Shown: positions 51,524-61,298, counted from the stretch's first letter. The stretch: 64,000 bases of DNA from Bog-473 sp963744225 (GCA_963744225.1 CAVUSV010000003.1:868001-932000); one strand, 5' to 3'. Numbers and translations are program-made. The notes: generated from the sequence alone by a model not told the origin.

Positions 51524-52894
51524 TCAGACCTGCTCCACCGCGAGCACCTGCCACTCGTCGGGCACCCCCTTGAGGTTGTGCCGGCCGCGGTCGTCGAAGA
51601 CGATGCCCGAGCCGACAACGAGGTCGCGGACCGTGCCCGTCACGAGGACCTCGCCCGCCAGGGCCATGTCGTTGACCCGCGCCGCGATGTGCACCGCCAA
51701 ACCCCCGATGTCGTCGCCGCGCAGCTCCACCTCGCCGGCGTGAAGCCCGGCCCGCAGTTCCAGACCCGAGCTCCGCGCCACGTCCACCATCGAGCGCCGC
51801 GCAGCGCACGGCCTCGGCCGGTGAGACGAAGCGGGCCAGCACGCCATCGCCGGTCGATTTGACCAGGGTGCCGTCGTGCCGGCTCAGCAGGCGACCGATG
51901 TTGATTTCGAACTCGTCGAGCACCGCGCGCCAGCGGCGGTCGCCCGCCGCCGCGGCGCGCGCACCGTCGAGTCAACGATGTCAGTGAAGAGCACCGTGGC
52001 CAGCGTGCGGGTCGGCGCGTGGACGCTCCGGCTCCCGGTCACGAATTCCTCCATCTCGTCGACGATGGTGTCGAACTCGCCGGTCCAAGGCAGAAGGTCC
52101 GGTCCCGGGACGACGACGAAGCGCGCTCCCTCGATATGGTCCACCAGGTAGCGGCTGTGCTCGCTCAGGTTGGCGTAGGCCTTGGCGCGCGCCAGCACCA
52201 AGGTTGGGCACGACACGGACGGCAGGCACCAACGCACGTCGGCCGAGAACGTGACGATGTTGAAGGCGATGGCCGTTGCCGGGCTGGCGCCCCGCCGGGC
52301 CGCCCGACCCCACCACTCCTGGAATCCCACCCGGTGGGCGAGGCTTGGGGCGAAGACGGCAATGTCTCGGGGTACGTCGTCCGCGGTCAGCGGCACCTCA
52401 ATGGAGGCGGCCTCCAAGACATCCGCGTCAGAGACGCCGAAGCCGTAGTCCTTGGCCTGGCCCACGCGGGCCGTGCCGTTGACGAGGACGAGCGAGGCCA
52501 CGCGATCTGGGTACGTCGCCGCCAACCACAGCGCGGGCATGGCGCCTGCATTGGGGGCGAGGATGGCCGCCCTCTCACAGCCGGCGGCGTCCATCACCGC
52601 CAGCGCGTCGAGACCCCAGCGCTCAATGGACGGCTCGGTTCCCGGTGGCAGCGGGTCCGACAGCCCGAGGCCGCCGGCGTCGAAGCGGATCAGCCTCGAG
52701 AAGTCCGCAACCCGTTCCGTATAGCGGAGCCAGTTCGGTTCGTCGACCGTCTCGTCGATGGAGATCATGAGCCCGCTGTTGAACTCGAGAATGTCCACCG
52801 CTTCGCCCGGTGCGGCGCCCGGGCCGGGTCCCCACACCTGGTAGCCGATGTGGACGCCCTCGCGCACCGCGTACTGGGTCAGCGGCGCCTCCAT
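51524..52894 (-). CDS. alpha/beta-hydrolase-like domain fused to class III cyclase, two frameshifts
   Basis: The first frame starts MEAPLTQYAVREGVHIGYQV and covers an alpha/beta-hydrolase fold to about residue 275, then the start of a class III nucleotide cyclase, TLATVLFTDIVDSTVRA, with the metal Asp. Other frames continue VLDEFEINIGRLLSRHDGTL, VKSTGDGVLARFVSPAEAV (second metal Asp) and GLELRAGLHAGEVELRGDDI, GGLAVHIAARV, a complete catalytic core. Breaks are at about 51,950 and 51,800 and compensate in length (457 codons overall). In the hydrolase fold the nucleophile elbow reads LAPNAGAMPALW: Asn replaces the usual Ser, so this half is probably a sensor and not an enzyme. Confidence 0.8.
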
Positions 52895-52940
52895 ACCGAT
52901 TGCAGTCTGCCGTGCCGAGCGGGCCGCCCGAACGGTTTGG

Positions 52941-53000
52941 CGCCGCTCAGCGCCTTTCAGCTCCGCTCATTGCCGCTCAGCGCCGCTCGGTGCCGCTCAG
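52941..53000. repeat. six 10-bp tandem repeats around a stop codon
   Basis: Sixty bases divide into six 10-bp units close to CGCCGCTCAG (TGCCGCTCAG at 52971 and 52991; CGCCTTTCAG and CTCCGCTCAT are the most diverged). The last unit contains the stop codon of the D-aminoacylase gene, so slippage here could change the protein end. Confidence 0.75.
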
Positions 53001-54721
53001 CGTGCCCCGCGCACCAGCCGCCCGGGCACCTCACCGGTCGCCTGACCGTGTTCGAACGTCACCGTCCCGGCCTTGATCGTGGCCACGTAGCCCGAGGCCT
53101 TCTGGAGCAGCCGCCTCCCGCCCGCAGGGAGGTCTGCGGTGACGTAGGGCACCCCGAGCGCGAGCGCCTCGTAGTCGATCAGGTTGAGGTCGCCCAAAGC
53201 GCCGGGCTCCACCGTCCCCCGGTCCGACATGCCATAGAGCCGGGCCGTGTCGTGGGTCTGCTTCTTCACCACATACTCGAGCGGCAGCGTCTCGCCGCGG
53301 GAGCGGTCCCGCGTCCAGTGGGTCAGCATGAACGTGGGCATGGAGGCGTCGCAGATGGTCCCGGTGTGGGCGCCCCCGTCGGCGAGCCCGAGCAGGCCTT
53401 GGGGGTGCAGCATCATCTCGCGGACGTGGTCGAGGTCGCCCGTCGCGTAGTTGAGGATGGGGATGTAGAGCAGACCCTGCCCACCGTCGCGAGCCAACTC
53501 GTCGTAGGCCACCTCCAGCGGTGACACGCCCCGGGCGGCGGCCAGCCCCGCCAAGGAGCGTTCCGGCCCGGGCTCGTAGTCGGGCGGGTTCCCGAGCACG
53601 AACGTGCGGTGGTACGCCTTCTCCATGGCGTCGGTCTCGCCCCGCGACGACGGCGTCCACGACAGGATCGAGCGCCGCACGTCGGGGTCGACCAGTGCCG
53701 TCGTCAGCTCGGCGGGCGAGGAGCACCGCGCCCGCAGCTCTTGGTACGCCGGGAAGTCACGGAAGAAGCACAGGGTGGTGTGGTGGCCCGAGAGGATGCC
53801 CGTCGGGCGCCCGGCGATCTGGGGGTGGAGCCGGGCCCCCTCGGCACAGGCGTCGAGCGATGCCGCCAGCTGCTTCCGCCACAGCTCGGGGTCGTCGTCG
53901 GCCTGGAGCAGCACGTAGGACACGGGCCGGTCAATCGCGGCAGAAAGCCGGCGCATCCAGTCGACCTCGGCCACGGCGTCCTCGAGCATCTCGCCCGCCG
54001 AGCCGAGCGGGGCGAGCTCGAAGACGCCCGCACCAGCCTCACCCAGTGCTGACCCGATGCCGAACAGCTCGTCCTCGGCAGCGTAGGTGCCAGGCACCAG
54101 CTCCCCGTCGATGGCGCGGTGCCCCAGGGTGCGCGAGGTGGAGAACCCGAGTGCCCCGGCGCGCAGCGCCTCCAGCACGATGGCCCGCATCGCCTCGATA
54201 TCTTCTCCGTGTGCCGCCTCGTTGCGAGCCCCCCGCTCGCCCATCACATAGGCCCGCACTGCGCCGTGGGGGATCTGGGCGCCGACATCGACCGTCCAAC
54301 TGCGCCGCTCCAGGGCGTCGAGGTACTCGGGGAACGATTCCCATTCCCACTCGATCCCCTCGGCGAGCGCCGTGCCGGGGATGTCCTCGACCCCTTCCAT
54401 AAGGCCGATGAGCCAGTCGTGCTGGTCGGGCGCGGCCGGAGCGAAGCCCACGCCGCAATTGCCCATGACGAGTGTGGTCACCCCGTGCCACGACGTTGGC
54501 GCGAGCTCGGAGTCCCAGGTGACCTGCCCGTCGTAGTGCGTGTGGATGTCGACCCAACCGGGTGTGACCAGCAGGCCGTCGGCATCGATGATGCGGGTGG
54601 CGCCGCCCTGGACGGTGCCCACCTCTGTGATGCGGCCGGAATCCACCGCGACGTCCGCCGGACGCCCCGCCGTGCCGGTCCCGTCGACCAGCGTCCCACC
54701 CTTGATGATCAGGTCGTGCAT
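52997..54721 (-). CDS. N-acyl-D-amino-acid deacylase family amidohydrolase
   Basis: This intact 574-residue paralogue of the enzyme at 9,389 has the same key elements: MHDLIIKGGTLVDGTG at the start, GWVDIHTHYDGQVTWDSELA with the HxH ligands, VMGNCGVGFAP, and LGLADGGAHTGTICDASMPT. The two also share VEDIPGTALAEGI and RDRSRGETLPLE-like segments. It starts most likely at the ATG at 54,721; an ATG three codons earlier is possible. Its substrate range may differ from the other copy. It is followed upstream by a DUF5679 gene on the same strand with 53 bp between, possibly one transcript. Confidence 0.9.
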   Translation of the reverse strand: MHDLIIKGGTLVDGTGTAGRPADVAVDSGRITEVGTVQGGATRIIDADGLLVTPGWVDIHTHYDGQVTWDSELAPTSWHGVTTLVMGNCGVGFAPAAPDQHDWLIGLMEGVEDIPGTALAEGIEWEWESFPEYLDALERRSWTVDVGAQIPHGAVRAYVMGERGARNEAAHGEDIEAMRAIVLEALRAGALGFSTSRTLGHRAIDGELVPGTYAAEDELFGIGSALGEAGAGVFELAPLGSAGEMLEDAVAEVDWMRRLSAAIDRPVSYVLLQADDDPELWRKQLAASLDACAEGARLHPQIAGRPTGILSGHHTTLCFFRDFPAYQELRARCSSPAELTTALVDPDVRRSILSWTPSSRGETDAMEKAYHRTFVLGNPPDYEPGPERSLAGLAAARGVSPLEVAYDELARDGGQGLLYIPILNYATGDLDHVREMMLHPQGLLGLADGGAHTGTICDASMPTFMLTHWTRDRSRGETLPLEYVVKKQTHDTARLYGMSDRGTVEPGALGDLNLIDYEALALGVPYVTADLPAGGRRLLQKASGYVATIKAGTVTFEHGQATGEVPGRLVRGAR

Positions 54722-54774
54722 GCCCTGCATCGTCGCACGCCGGCCCGCCGCACGCTTGCGGGCCGGCGGGTGGT

Positions 54775-54930
54775 TCAGACCTTGGCCTTGCCCAAGATGC
54801 GGTTCATCTTGGTGCCGCAGACCGGGCAGGTGCCCTGGGCGGCGCGGCGGCCGTTGGCCAATTCGACTTCCTGGCCGTCGAACTCACGCTTCTCACGACA
54901 CTTCACGCAATACCCCTCGTAGTTAGCCAT
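54775..54930 (-). CDS. DUF5679-type small zinc-ribbon protein
   Basis: A 51-residue protein starts at the ATG at 54,930 and reads MANYEGYCVKCREKREFDGQ, then EVELANGRRAAQGTCPVCGT and KMNRILGKAKV. CxxC pairs at both ends form a zinc ribbon, and the GRRAAQGTCPVCGTKMxRILG ending is the hallmark of the DUF5679 family, common in actinobacteria. Function unknown; it may be a ribosome- or RNA-associated protein. A GGAGTTGCC lies just before the start. Confidence 0.88.
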   Translation of the reverse strand: MANYEGYCVKCREKREFDGQEVELANGRRAAQGTCPVCGTKMNRILGKAKV

Positions 54931-55046
54931 GGCAACTCCTCTGGTCGGTGATGGCCCTGGACGGGTGACGAACGTAGCGGGAGGGTTACAAGGATGGGGG
55001 GATGGTCACACAGCCACGGGCAGCCGCCCGGGATAGGGTCAGTCCA

Positions 55047-55901
55047 ATGACGGACAACAGTGCAGGTCAGGGGGGTGGTTGGCGAGAACGGGGTCTGGAG
55101 GCCACTGCGGCGCTCGGCGAGACCTGGGGCGGCCTGGCGGAGGTCTGTGCGGAGCTCTCCGAGACCGAGTGGGGCCTGGGCACCGAGTGCCCCGGCTGGG
55201 ACGTGAAGGACCAACTTTCGCACCTTGTCGGGATTGAGCGCTCCATCATGGGCGACCCCGCCCCTCCGTGGGATGGCCCGTTCGGCGACCACGTGAAGAA
55301 CGACTTCGCCGCCATCAACGAGGTGTGGATCGCCGTCCGCCGGCCGTTCCCCGGCCCGACGGTGCGTGCAGAGTTCGTGGAGGTGACCGCTGCCCGGCTG
55401 GCCCAGCTCGAGGCACTCGACGAGAACGGGTGGGCGGCCGTCGGCTGGAGCCCAGTCGGCGACGTGCCCCACACCGACTTCATGGAGGTGCGGGCCTTCG
55501 ACAGCTGGGTGCACGAGCAGGACGTTCGCCGCACCCTCGACCGCCCCGGCGGTAGCGGGAACCGCGCCTCGGCCATCTCGCTCGACCGAGTGCAGGGCGC
55601 CATGCCGTTCGTCGTGGGCAAGAAGGCGGGCTGCGCAGAGGGAACCGCCGTCCGCTTCGACGTTTCGGGCCCGGAGCGCGATGCCCGTGTGTTCACCATT
55701 GCCGTCGACGGTGGTCGGGCCCGTCCGGTCGGCGGCGAGGTGGACCCGACCGCCACGCTGTCGCTGTCGAGCCTTGACTTCGTGCGGCTCGGCTGTGGAC
55801 GGGCCACGGCGGAACAGGTCGAGTCCGCCGCCGGCGTCGGCGTCGAGGGAGACGTCGCCGTCGGCCGCGCCGTGCTCGGCGCGATGAACTTCATGTTCTG
55901 A
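55047..55901 (+). CDS. maleylpyruvate isomerase/DinB-like protein
   Basis: The 284-residue protein has the mycothiol-dependent maleylpyruvate isomerase N-terminal (DinB-like) four-helix fold: WGGLAEVCAELSETEWGLGT, CPGWDVKDQLSHLVGIERSI with a His ligand, and VRAFDSWVHEQDVRRTLDRP with the H-x3-D/R motif. The C-terminal part (EGTAVRFDVSGPERDARVFT) matches the second MDMPI domain. Such proteins often use mycothiol or are metal-binding enzymes of unknown substrate. ATG at 55,047 is the first near the domain. It is divergent from the DUF5679 gene. Confidence 0.85.
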   Translation: MTDNSAGQGGGWRERGLEATAALGETWGGLAEVCAELSETEWGLGTECPGWDVKDQLSHLVGIERSIMGDPAPPWDGPFGDHVKNDFAAINEVWIAVRRPFPGPTVRAEFVEVTAARLAQLEALDENGWAAVGWSPVGDVPHTDFMEVRAFDSWVHEQDVRRTLDRPGGSGNRASAISLDRVQGAMPFVVGKKAGCAEGTAVRFDVSGPERDARVFTIAVDGGRARPVGGEVDPTATLSLSSLDFVRLGCGRATAEQVESAAGVGVEGDVAVGRAVLGAMNFMF

Positions 55902-55948
55902 TGCGCTGTGCGTCTGGGTCCGGGGTCGGCCGGTAGCATGGGCCGTTC

Positions 55949-57328
55949 GTGATGCGTGCCACTACAGAGCCAATAGAGGGGAACCTCGTCCGCCTGAGCG
56001 TGGAGATCGACGAGCCCGAGTTCGACCGAGCTCTCGGTGACGTCGTGCGCACGCTCGCCCGGCAGGTGCGCGTCCCAGGGTTCCGACCCGGCAAGGTGCC
56101 GCGCAAGGTGCTCGAGGCGCGCCTTGGTGGCGCCGGGGCGTTGCGCGCCGAGGCGCTCCGCGAATCGCTGCCGGATTTCTACGCTCGCGCCGTCGTCGAC
56201 ACCGAGCTCGACCCGATCGCGCAGCCTGAGATCGACATCACCGGGGGAGAGGACGCCGGTGCCATCTCGTTCGACGCCGTGGTTCAGGTGCGCCCCGTCG
56301 TCGCCATCCCGGGCTACGACGGCCTGCAGGTGACCCTGCCCGGTCTGGGGGTCAGCGAGGAAGAGATCCAGAGCCAGCTCGACCGACTGCGCGAGAACGA
56401 CGCGGAGCTCGAGGTCGTGGAGCGTCCGGCCATCGACGGTGACATGGTGACCATCGACCTGCACGGCAACGACGCTTCGGGCGCCGAAGTCGTGGGCGTC
56501 GACGACTATCTCTACGAGGTGGGCAGCGGGTCCATTGTCACCGAGCTCGACGCGGAGCTGCACGGCGCCAAGGTTGGGTCCATCGTCGCATTCGACGCGC
56601 CGAACCCCAACGACGCAGATCAGTCCATCGCCTTCCGGGTGCTCGTGAAGGAGGTCAAGATCAAGAAGCTGCCTGACCCCACCGACGAGTGGGCGGCGGA
56701 GAGCTCGGAATTCGACACCGTCGCCGAACTGCGATCCGACATCGAGGACAGGATCGGGCGTGTGAAGCTCATGCAGAGTCAGATGGCACTACGCCAGAAG
56801 ACCATCGAGGCGGTGGGCGGGTTGGTCGCCGATGAGTCGGTCCCCGAGGTCCTGGTGGACGCCGAGGTCAACGAGCGGCTCCACGACCTCCAACACCGGC
56901 TGGAGGCCCAGAAGCTGGGTCTGGCCGAGTACTTCCAGGCCACGGGCACGTCGCCCGACGAGTTGCTGGCTTCGGTGCGGGTGGACGCGCAGGCCGCGGT
57001 CAAGGCTGACCTGGCCCTCCGAGCCCTGGTGGAGGCCGAGGAGTTGACGCTCAGTGACGACGAGCTCAATGCCGAGATAGCGACCATGGCCGAGCGCATG
57101 GGCACCACCCCGACCAAGCTGCGCGACCAACTCGACACGGCCGGCCGGACCGGCGCGGTACGCTCGGAGTTGCGCAAGGGCAAGGCACTGGAGTGGCTGC
57201 TGGACCACGTGGATCTCTTCGACGACGAGGGTAACTCGATGTCAAGGGACGATCTCAGGGTTGATGCCTCGAAGGACGACGAAGTCGAGCGGATTGACGA
57301 AGTCGAGCAGATTGAGGAGACAGAGTGA
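55949..57328 (+). CDS. tig: trigger factor
   Basis: The 459-residue chaperone binds the ribosome exit tunnel and folds nascent chains. The N-terminal domain has the signature RVPGFRPGKVPRKVLEARLG (about residues 41-60), where GFRxGKxP binds the ribosome. The middle PPIase domain spans about residues 160-240 (DGDMVTIDLHGNDASGAEVV); the C-terminal helical arms follow, ending in an acidic tail (KDDEVERIDEVEQIEETE). Start is GTG at 55,949 or ATG at 55,952. It overlaps clpP (GTGA), giving a tig-clpP-clpX operon as in many actinobacteria. Confidence 0.97.
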   Translation: MMRATTEPIEGNLVRLSVEIDEPEFDRALGDVVRTLARQVRVPGFRPGKVPRKVLEARLGGAGALRAEALRESLPDFYARAVVDTELDPIAQPEIDITGGEDAGAISFDAVVQVRPVVAIPGYDGLQVTLPGLGVSEEEIQSQLDRLRENDAELEVVERPAIDGDMVTIDLHGNDASGAEVVGVDDYLYEVGSGSIVTELDAELHGAKVGSIVAFDAPNPNDADQSIAFRVLVKEVKIKKLPDPTDEWAAESSEFDTVAELRSDIEDRIGRVKLMQSQMALRQKTIEAVGGLVADESVPEVLVDAEVNERLHDLQHRLEAQKLGLAEYFQATGTSPDELLASVRVDAQAAVKADLALRALVEAEELTLSDDELNAEIATMAERMGTTPTKLRDQLDTAGRTGAVRSELRKGKALEWLLDHVDLFDDEGNSMSRDDLRVDASKDDEVERIDEVEQIEETE

Positions 57329-57978
57329 AGATGCAGAGTCCGGGGGATCGAATGAAGGCCTACAATTATTTGGTCCCCACGGTGATCGAGTCGTCCAACC
57401 GTGGCGAACGCGCCTATGACCTTTACTCCCGGTTGCTCCGTGAGCGCATCATCTTCTTGGGCACGCCGGTCGACGACGCGGTGGCGAACCTCATTTGCGC
57501 CCAGTTGCTCTTCCTCGAGTCCGAGGAGCCCGATAAGGACATCCACCTCTACATCAACTCGCCCGGCGGCGAAATCACTGCGCTTTTCGCCATCTACGAC
57601 ACGCTGAAGTTCATCAAGGCCGACGTTTCGACCTTCTGCTTCGGACAGGCCGCCTCGGCTGCGGCCGTCCTCCTGGCGGCGGGAGCCAAGGGCAAGCGCT
57701 TTGCACTTCCGCACGCCCGCGTGTTGCTGCATCAGCCGTGGGGTGGAGTGGAAGGACAGGCCAGCGACATCGAGCTACAGGCCAGGGAGATCCTCCGCAT
57801 GCGCGACCTGCTGTCGGGCATGTTGGCCGAGGACACCGGGCAGACGCAGGAGAAGGTCGCTCAGGACACCGAGCGGGATTTCATCATGACGGCAGAGGAA
57901 GCGGTGACCTACGGCGTGATCGACGAGGTCATCACAGCCCGGAATGTGGCCCCGCTCGAGGCCATCGGCGCCGCATAG
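57325..57978 (+). CDS. clpP: ATP-dependent Clp protease proteolytic subunit
   Basis: The 217-residue serine protease has the catalytic Ser in FCFGQAASAAAVLLAAGAKG, His in ALPHARVLLHQPWGG and Asp in AQDTERDFIMTAEEAVTYG. DIHLYINSPGGEITALFAIY is the family oxyanion motif. The Ser region reads QAASAAA where most ClpP have QAASMGA, a mild variation. Only one clpP is seen here, whereas many actinobacteria carry two in tandem; the partner may be elsewhere. GTG start overlaps the tig stop. It forms the tetradecameric chamber fed by ClpX. Confidence 0.96.
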   Translation: MKMQSPGDRMKAYNYLVPTVIESSNRGERAYDLYSRLLRERIIFLGTPVDDAVANLICAQLLFLESEEPDKDIHLYINSPGGEITALFAIYDTLKFIKADVSTFCFGQAASAAAVLLAAGAKGKRFALPHARVLLHQPWGGVEGQASDIELQAREILRMRDLLSGMLAEDTGQTQEKVAQDTERDFIMTAEEAVTYGVIDEVITARNVAPLEAIGAA

Positions 57979-58009
57979 GACCATCGGTAAGGGACGGGAG
58001 AGGAATCTG

Positions 58010-59286
58010 GTGGCCAAGTTCGGTGAGGGTGGGGATCTCGTCAAGTGCAGCTTCTGTGGCAAGACGCAGAAGCAGGTCAAGAAGCTCATTGCGGGACCCG
58101 GTGTCTACATCTGTGACGAGTGCATCGACCTGTGTAACGACATCATCGCCGAGGAGCGCGACGAGTCCACCGAGTTGAACTTCGAGGATCTGCCGAAGCC
58201 CGCGAGATCTTTGATTTCCTCAACGACTACGTCGTGGGGCAGGAGTACGCCAAGAAAATCCTCTCGGTCGCCGTCTACAACCACTACAAGCGGGTTCAGG
58301 CCGGGCCGCCCACTCAAGAGGACGGTCTCGAGCTGGCCAAGTCGAACATTTTGTTGCTCGGCCCGACCGGGTGCGGCAAGACGCTCCTGGCTCAGACGCT
58401 GGCTCGGATGCTGAACGTGCCCTTCGCCATCGCGGATGCCACGGCGCTGACCGAAGCGGGCTACGTGGGCGAGGATGTGGAGAACATCCTGCTCAAGCTC
58501 ATCCAGGCGGCCGACTACGACGTGAAGCGGGCCGAGACCGGGATCATCTACATCGACGAGATCGACAAGATCGCCCGCAAGAGCGAGAACCCCTCCATCA
58601 CCCGCGACGTTTCCGGCGAGGGTGTGCAGCAGGCGCTCCTCAAGATCCTCGAGGGCACCACCGCCTCGGTGCCGCCCCAGGGCGGGCGCAAGCATCCGCA
58701 CCAGGAATTCATCCAGATCGACACCACCAACATCTTGTTCATCTGTGGCGGCGCGTTCGCGGGACTGGACAGGCTGATCGAGGGGCGCATCGGCAAGCGC
58801 GGCATCGGCTTCCGGGCCGAGGTGCACCGCAAGGAACGCGACGACGGCGAGATCTTGCGGCACGTGCTGCCCGAAGACCTCATCAAGTTCGGGCTCATTC
58901 CCGAGTTCATCGGCCGCCTGCCGGTTGTGAGCGCGGTGTCCCCGCTGTTCAAGGATGCCCTCGTCCAGATCCTGGTCGAGCCGAAGAACGCGTTGACTCG
59001 GCAGTACGAGCGGGTCTTCGCGCTCGACAATGTCGAGCTCGAGTTCACGCCGGACGCACTCGAGGCTGTGGCCGAACAGGCCCTGTTGCGCGGCACTGGC
59101 GCTCGTGGTCTCAGGGCCATTCTCGAAGAAGTTCTGCTCGATGTGATGTACGACCTGCCCAGTCGCACCGACGTGAGCAAGTGCGTCGTGGACCGTTCCG
59201 TCGTGCTCGACCGCGTGGCCCCGACGCTGGTGCCGCTCGGGGGCGCGCCCGCCAAGGCGTCCCGCTCCCGCCGCGCCGCGTCCTGA
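58010..59286 (+). CDS. clpX: ATP-dependent Clp protease ATP-binding subunit ClpX, one frameshift
   Basis: GTG at 58,010 (GGAGAGG upstream) starts the zinc-binding domain: GDLVKCSFCGKTQKQVKKLI, GPGVYICDECIDLC. At 58,199-58,201 the frame breaks. The rest reads EIFDFLNDYVVGQEYAKKIL, Walker A LLGPTGCGKTLLAQTLARML, Walker B IIYIDEIDKIARKSENPSIT, the GYVGEDVENIL pore loop and RGTGARGLRAILEEVLLD. Adding one C to CCC at the break gives KPREIFDFLN and a 425-residue protein of exact codon length. ClpX is normally essential in actinobacteria, so this is best read as a one-base sequence error. Confidence 0.93.
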
Positions 59287-59323
59287 CCGAACCGGAACCG
59301 GAACCGGGCGGGTGGAGGATCCG

Positions 59324-60670
59324 GTGACCCTGCCCTTCGACGGGCCCGAGGCTGCACTGGCCTGGCTCGACGATCACGTCAACTTTGAGGCGAGGATGCC
59401 GACCCGACGCGCCCTACCGACCCTCGACCGCATGCGTGCCCTCACGTCGCTGCTCGGTGAGCCCCAGGACTCCATTCCGACAATCCACATCACCGGCACC
59501 AACGGCAAGGGCTCAACCTCGGCCATGGTGACGACGTTGCTCATGGCCAAGGGCTTGACCGTCGGCACCTTTACCAGCCCGAACCTGCACGTCGTGGCCG
59601 AGCGTCTTGCCCGCAATGGAGAGCCCATCGACGACGCGTCGCTCACCGACGTCCTCACCGAACTGGCGGCGCTCGAGGGAATGCTTCCCGAGCGCCCGAC
59701 TCGCTTCGAACTGCTCACGGCGGCCGCACTGGCGTGGTTCGCCACAGAGGCGGTCGACTCCATGGTCGTGGAGGTGGGCCTGGGTGGGACGTGGGACTCC
59801 ACCAACGTCGTACACGGCGACGTGACCGTCATCACCAACGTGAGCTTTGACCACACCGACGTCCTCGGCCCCTCGCTCGAAGGGATCGCGGCCGACAAGG
59901 CGGGGATCATCGAGCGAGGCAGTCGGGTCGTGGTGGGCGAGATGGCCCCTGAGCTGGCCGATGTGGTGGTCAGGCGGGCCGAGGAAGCCGAGGCGGCATC
60001 CATCTGGGTGGCCGGGAGGGACTTCGGTTGCGAAGCGAACCGGGTGGCCGTGGGCGGACGGTTGATCACACTGTGGACCCCGGAGGCGCGCTACGAGGAC
60101 GTCTTACTCCCGCTGCACGGCGCGCACCAGGGCGTCAACGCCGCCGTGGCGGTGGCGTCCACGGAGGCGTTCTTCGGCGACCCGCTGGCCGCGACTGTGG
60201 TGGAAGAGGGGCTCGCCGCGGTGCGCGTGCCCGGGCGCCTTGAGGTGCTCGGACGGCGTCCGCTGCTGTTGGTCGATGGCGCGCACAACGCGGCGGGTAT
60301 GGCCGCATTGGGCGACGCGCTGACCGAAGAGTTCACCGTGGACGGAGTGTCGGTGGCCGTCGTGGGGATGCTCTCGGGTCGTGACCCGTCGGCCATGTTG
60401 GCACCGTTGGCATCCGCTGGCGTGACGGCGATCGTCGCCTGCGAGCCAGAATCTCCCCGCGCCATGCCGGTCGCCGCGATCACCGAGGCCGGGCGCGCCT
60501 TGGGGCTCGCGGTCTACGAGGAACGCAACGTGCGCGACGCGGTGCGCGTGGCGCGCGCGATGGTCGATGCCGACGGCCTCGTTGTCGTTGCGGGGTCGCT
60601 CTACGTGGTGGGCACGGCGCGCGCGGACGCGCTCGCCTCCGCCGTTCCCTGGGAGGACGCCGATCGCTGA
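59324..60670 (+). CDS. folC: folylpolyglutamate synthase/dihydrofolate synthase
   Basis: The 448-residue Mur-ligase-type enzyme adds glutamate to folates (and may add it to dihydropteroate). ITGTNGKGSTSAMVTTLLMA is the P-loop, PTRFELLTAAALAWF and VVEVGLGGTWDSTNVVHGDV follow the FolC pattern, with ITNVSFDHTDVLGPSLEGIA and LLVDGAHNAAGMAAL in the C-terminal domain. I chose GTG at 59,324 because GGAGGA lies five bases before it; GTG at 59,312 is an alternative. It follows clpX closely. Confidence 0.95.
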   Translation: MTLPFDGPEAALAWLDDHVNFEARMPTRRALPTLDRMRALTSLLGEPQDSIPTIHITGTNGKGSTSAMVTTLLMAKGLTVGTFTSPNLHVVAERLARNGEPIDDASLTDVLTELAALEGMLPERPTRFELLTAAALAWFATEAVDSMVVEVGLGGTWDSTNVVHGDVTVITNVSFDHTDVLGPSLEGIAADKAGIIERGSRVVVGEMAPELADVVVRRAEEAEAASIWVAGRDFGCEANRVAVGGRLITLWTPEARYEDVLLPLHGAHQGVNAAVAVASTEAFFGDPLAATVVEEGLAAVRVPGRLEVLGRRPLLLVDGAHNAAGMAALGDALTEEFTVDGVSVAVVGMLSGRDPSAMLAPLASAGVTAIVACEPESPRAMPVAAITEAGRALGLAVYEERNVRDAVRVARAMVDADGLVVVAGSLYVVGTARADALASAVPWEDADR

Positions 60671-60715
60671 GGGCGAGCGGACGGGCCGCGTGGGGGTTGG
60701 TAAGGTCGACCTCTC

Positions 60716-61132
60716 GTGGACCGCACCCTTGTCATTGTGAAGCCCGACGGCGTCGAGCGGGGCCTGGCTGGTGAGATCATCAGCCGCCTGGAGCGCAAGA
60801 ACCTGTGCCTGGTGGCGGCCGAGCTCCGGACCATCACCAAAGAGGTGGCCGAAACGCATTATGCCGAGCACCGAGAGCGACCGTTCTTCAGCGACCTGGT
60901 GACGTTCATCACACGCTCGCCCTCGCTCATCCTGGTGGTCGAAGGACCCAAGGACACCTACGCCGTCGTGCGCTTGATGATGGGCGCCACCAATCCCGCT
61001 GAGGCGACACCGGGCACGATCCGCGGCGAGTTCGGCATTGAGACCACAGAGAACTTGGTGCACGGGTCTGACTCCCACGAATCGGCCACGCGGGAGATCG
61101 CACTCTTCTTCCCAGACCTGGCGTCTGCGTAG
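60716..61132 (+). CDS. ndk: nucleoside diphosphate kinase
   Basis: The 138-residue enzyme balances NTP pools by transferring the terminal phosphate. It shows the family start RTLVIVKPDGVERGLAGEII and the active-site His in TTENLVHGSDSHESATREIA (NxxHGSDS). Length and motifs are complete. GTG start. It sits between folC and mreB; the 166 bp before mreB suggests that mreB has its own promoter. Confidence 0.97.
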   Translation: MDRTLVIVKPDGVERGLAGEIISRLERKNLCLVAAELRTITKEVAETHYAEHRERPFFSDLVTFITRSPSLILVVEGPKDTYAVVRLMMGATNPAEATPGTIRGEFGIETTENLVHGSDSHESATREIALFFPDLASA

Positions 61133-61298
61133 GCACTTCGCCGCGCCACGTTTTTGGGCGCGCCAAATCCCAGGTCAGATAGGCGTGAGACGCGTCCCGC
61201 CTTGTGAAGCCTGCCCGAGTCCCATAGCCTGGGGTCGCACCGTCCCGGGTGCCGGTCCCTCCGGTGCCCAGCCGCATTCCGTAGGGAGAGTTCCAGCT

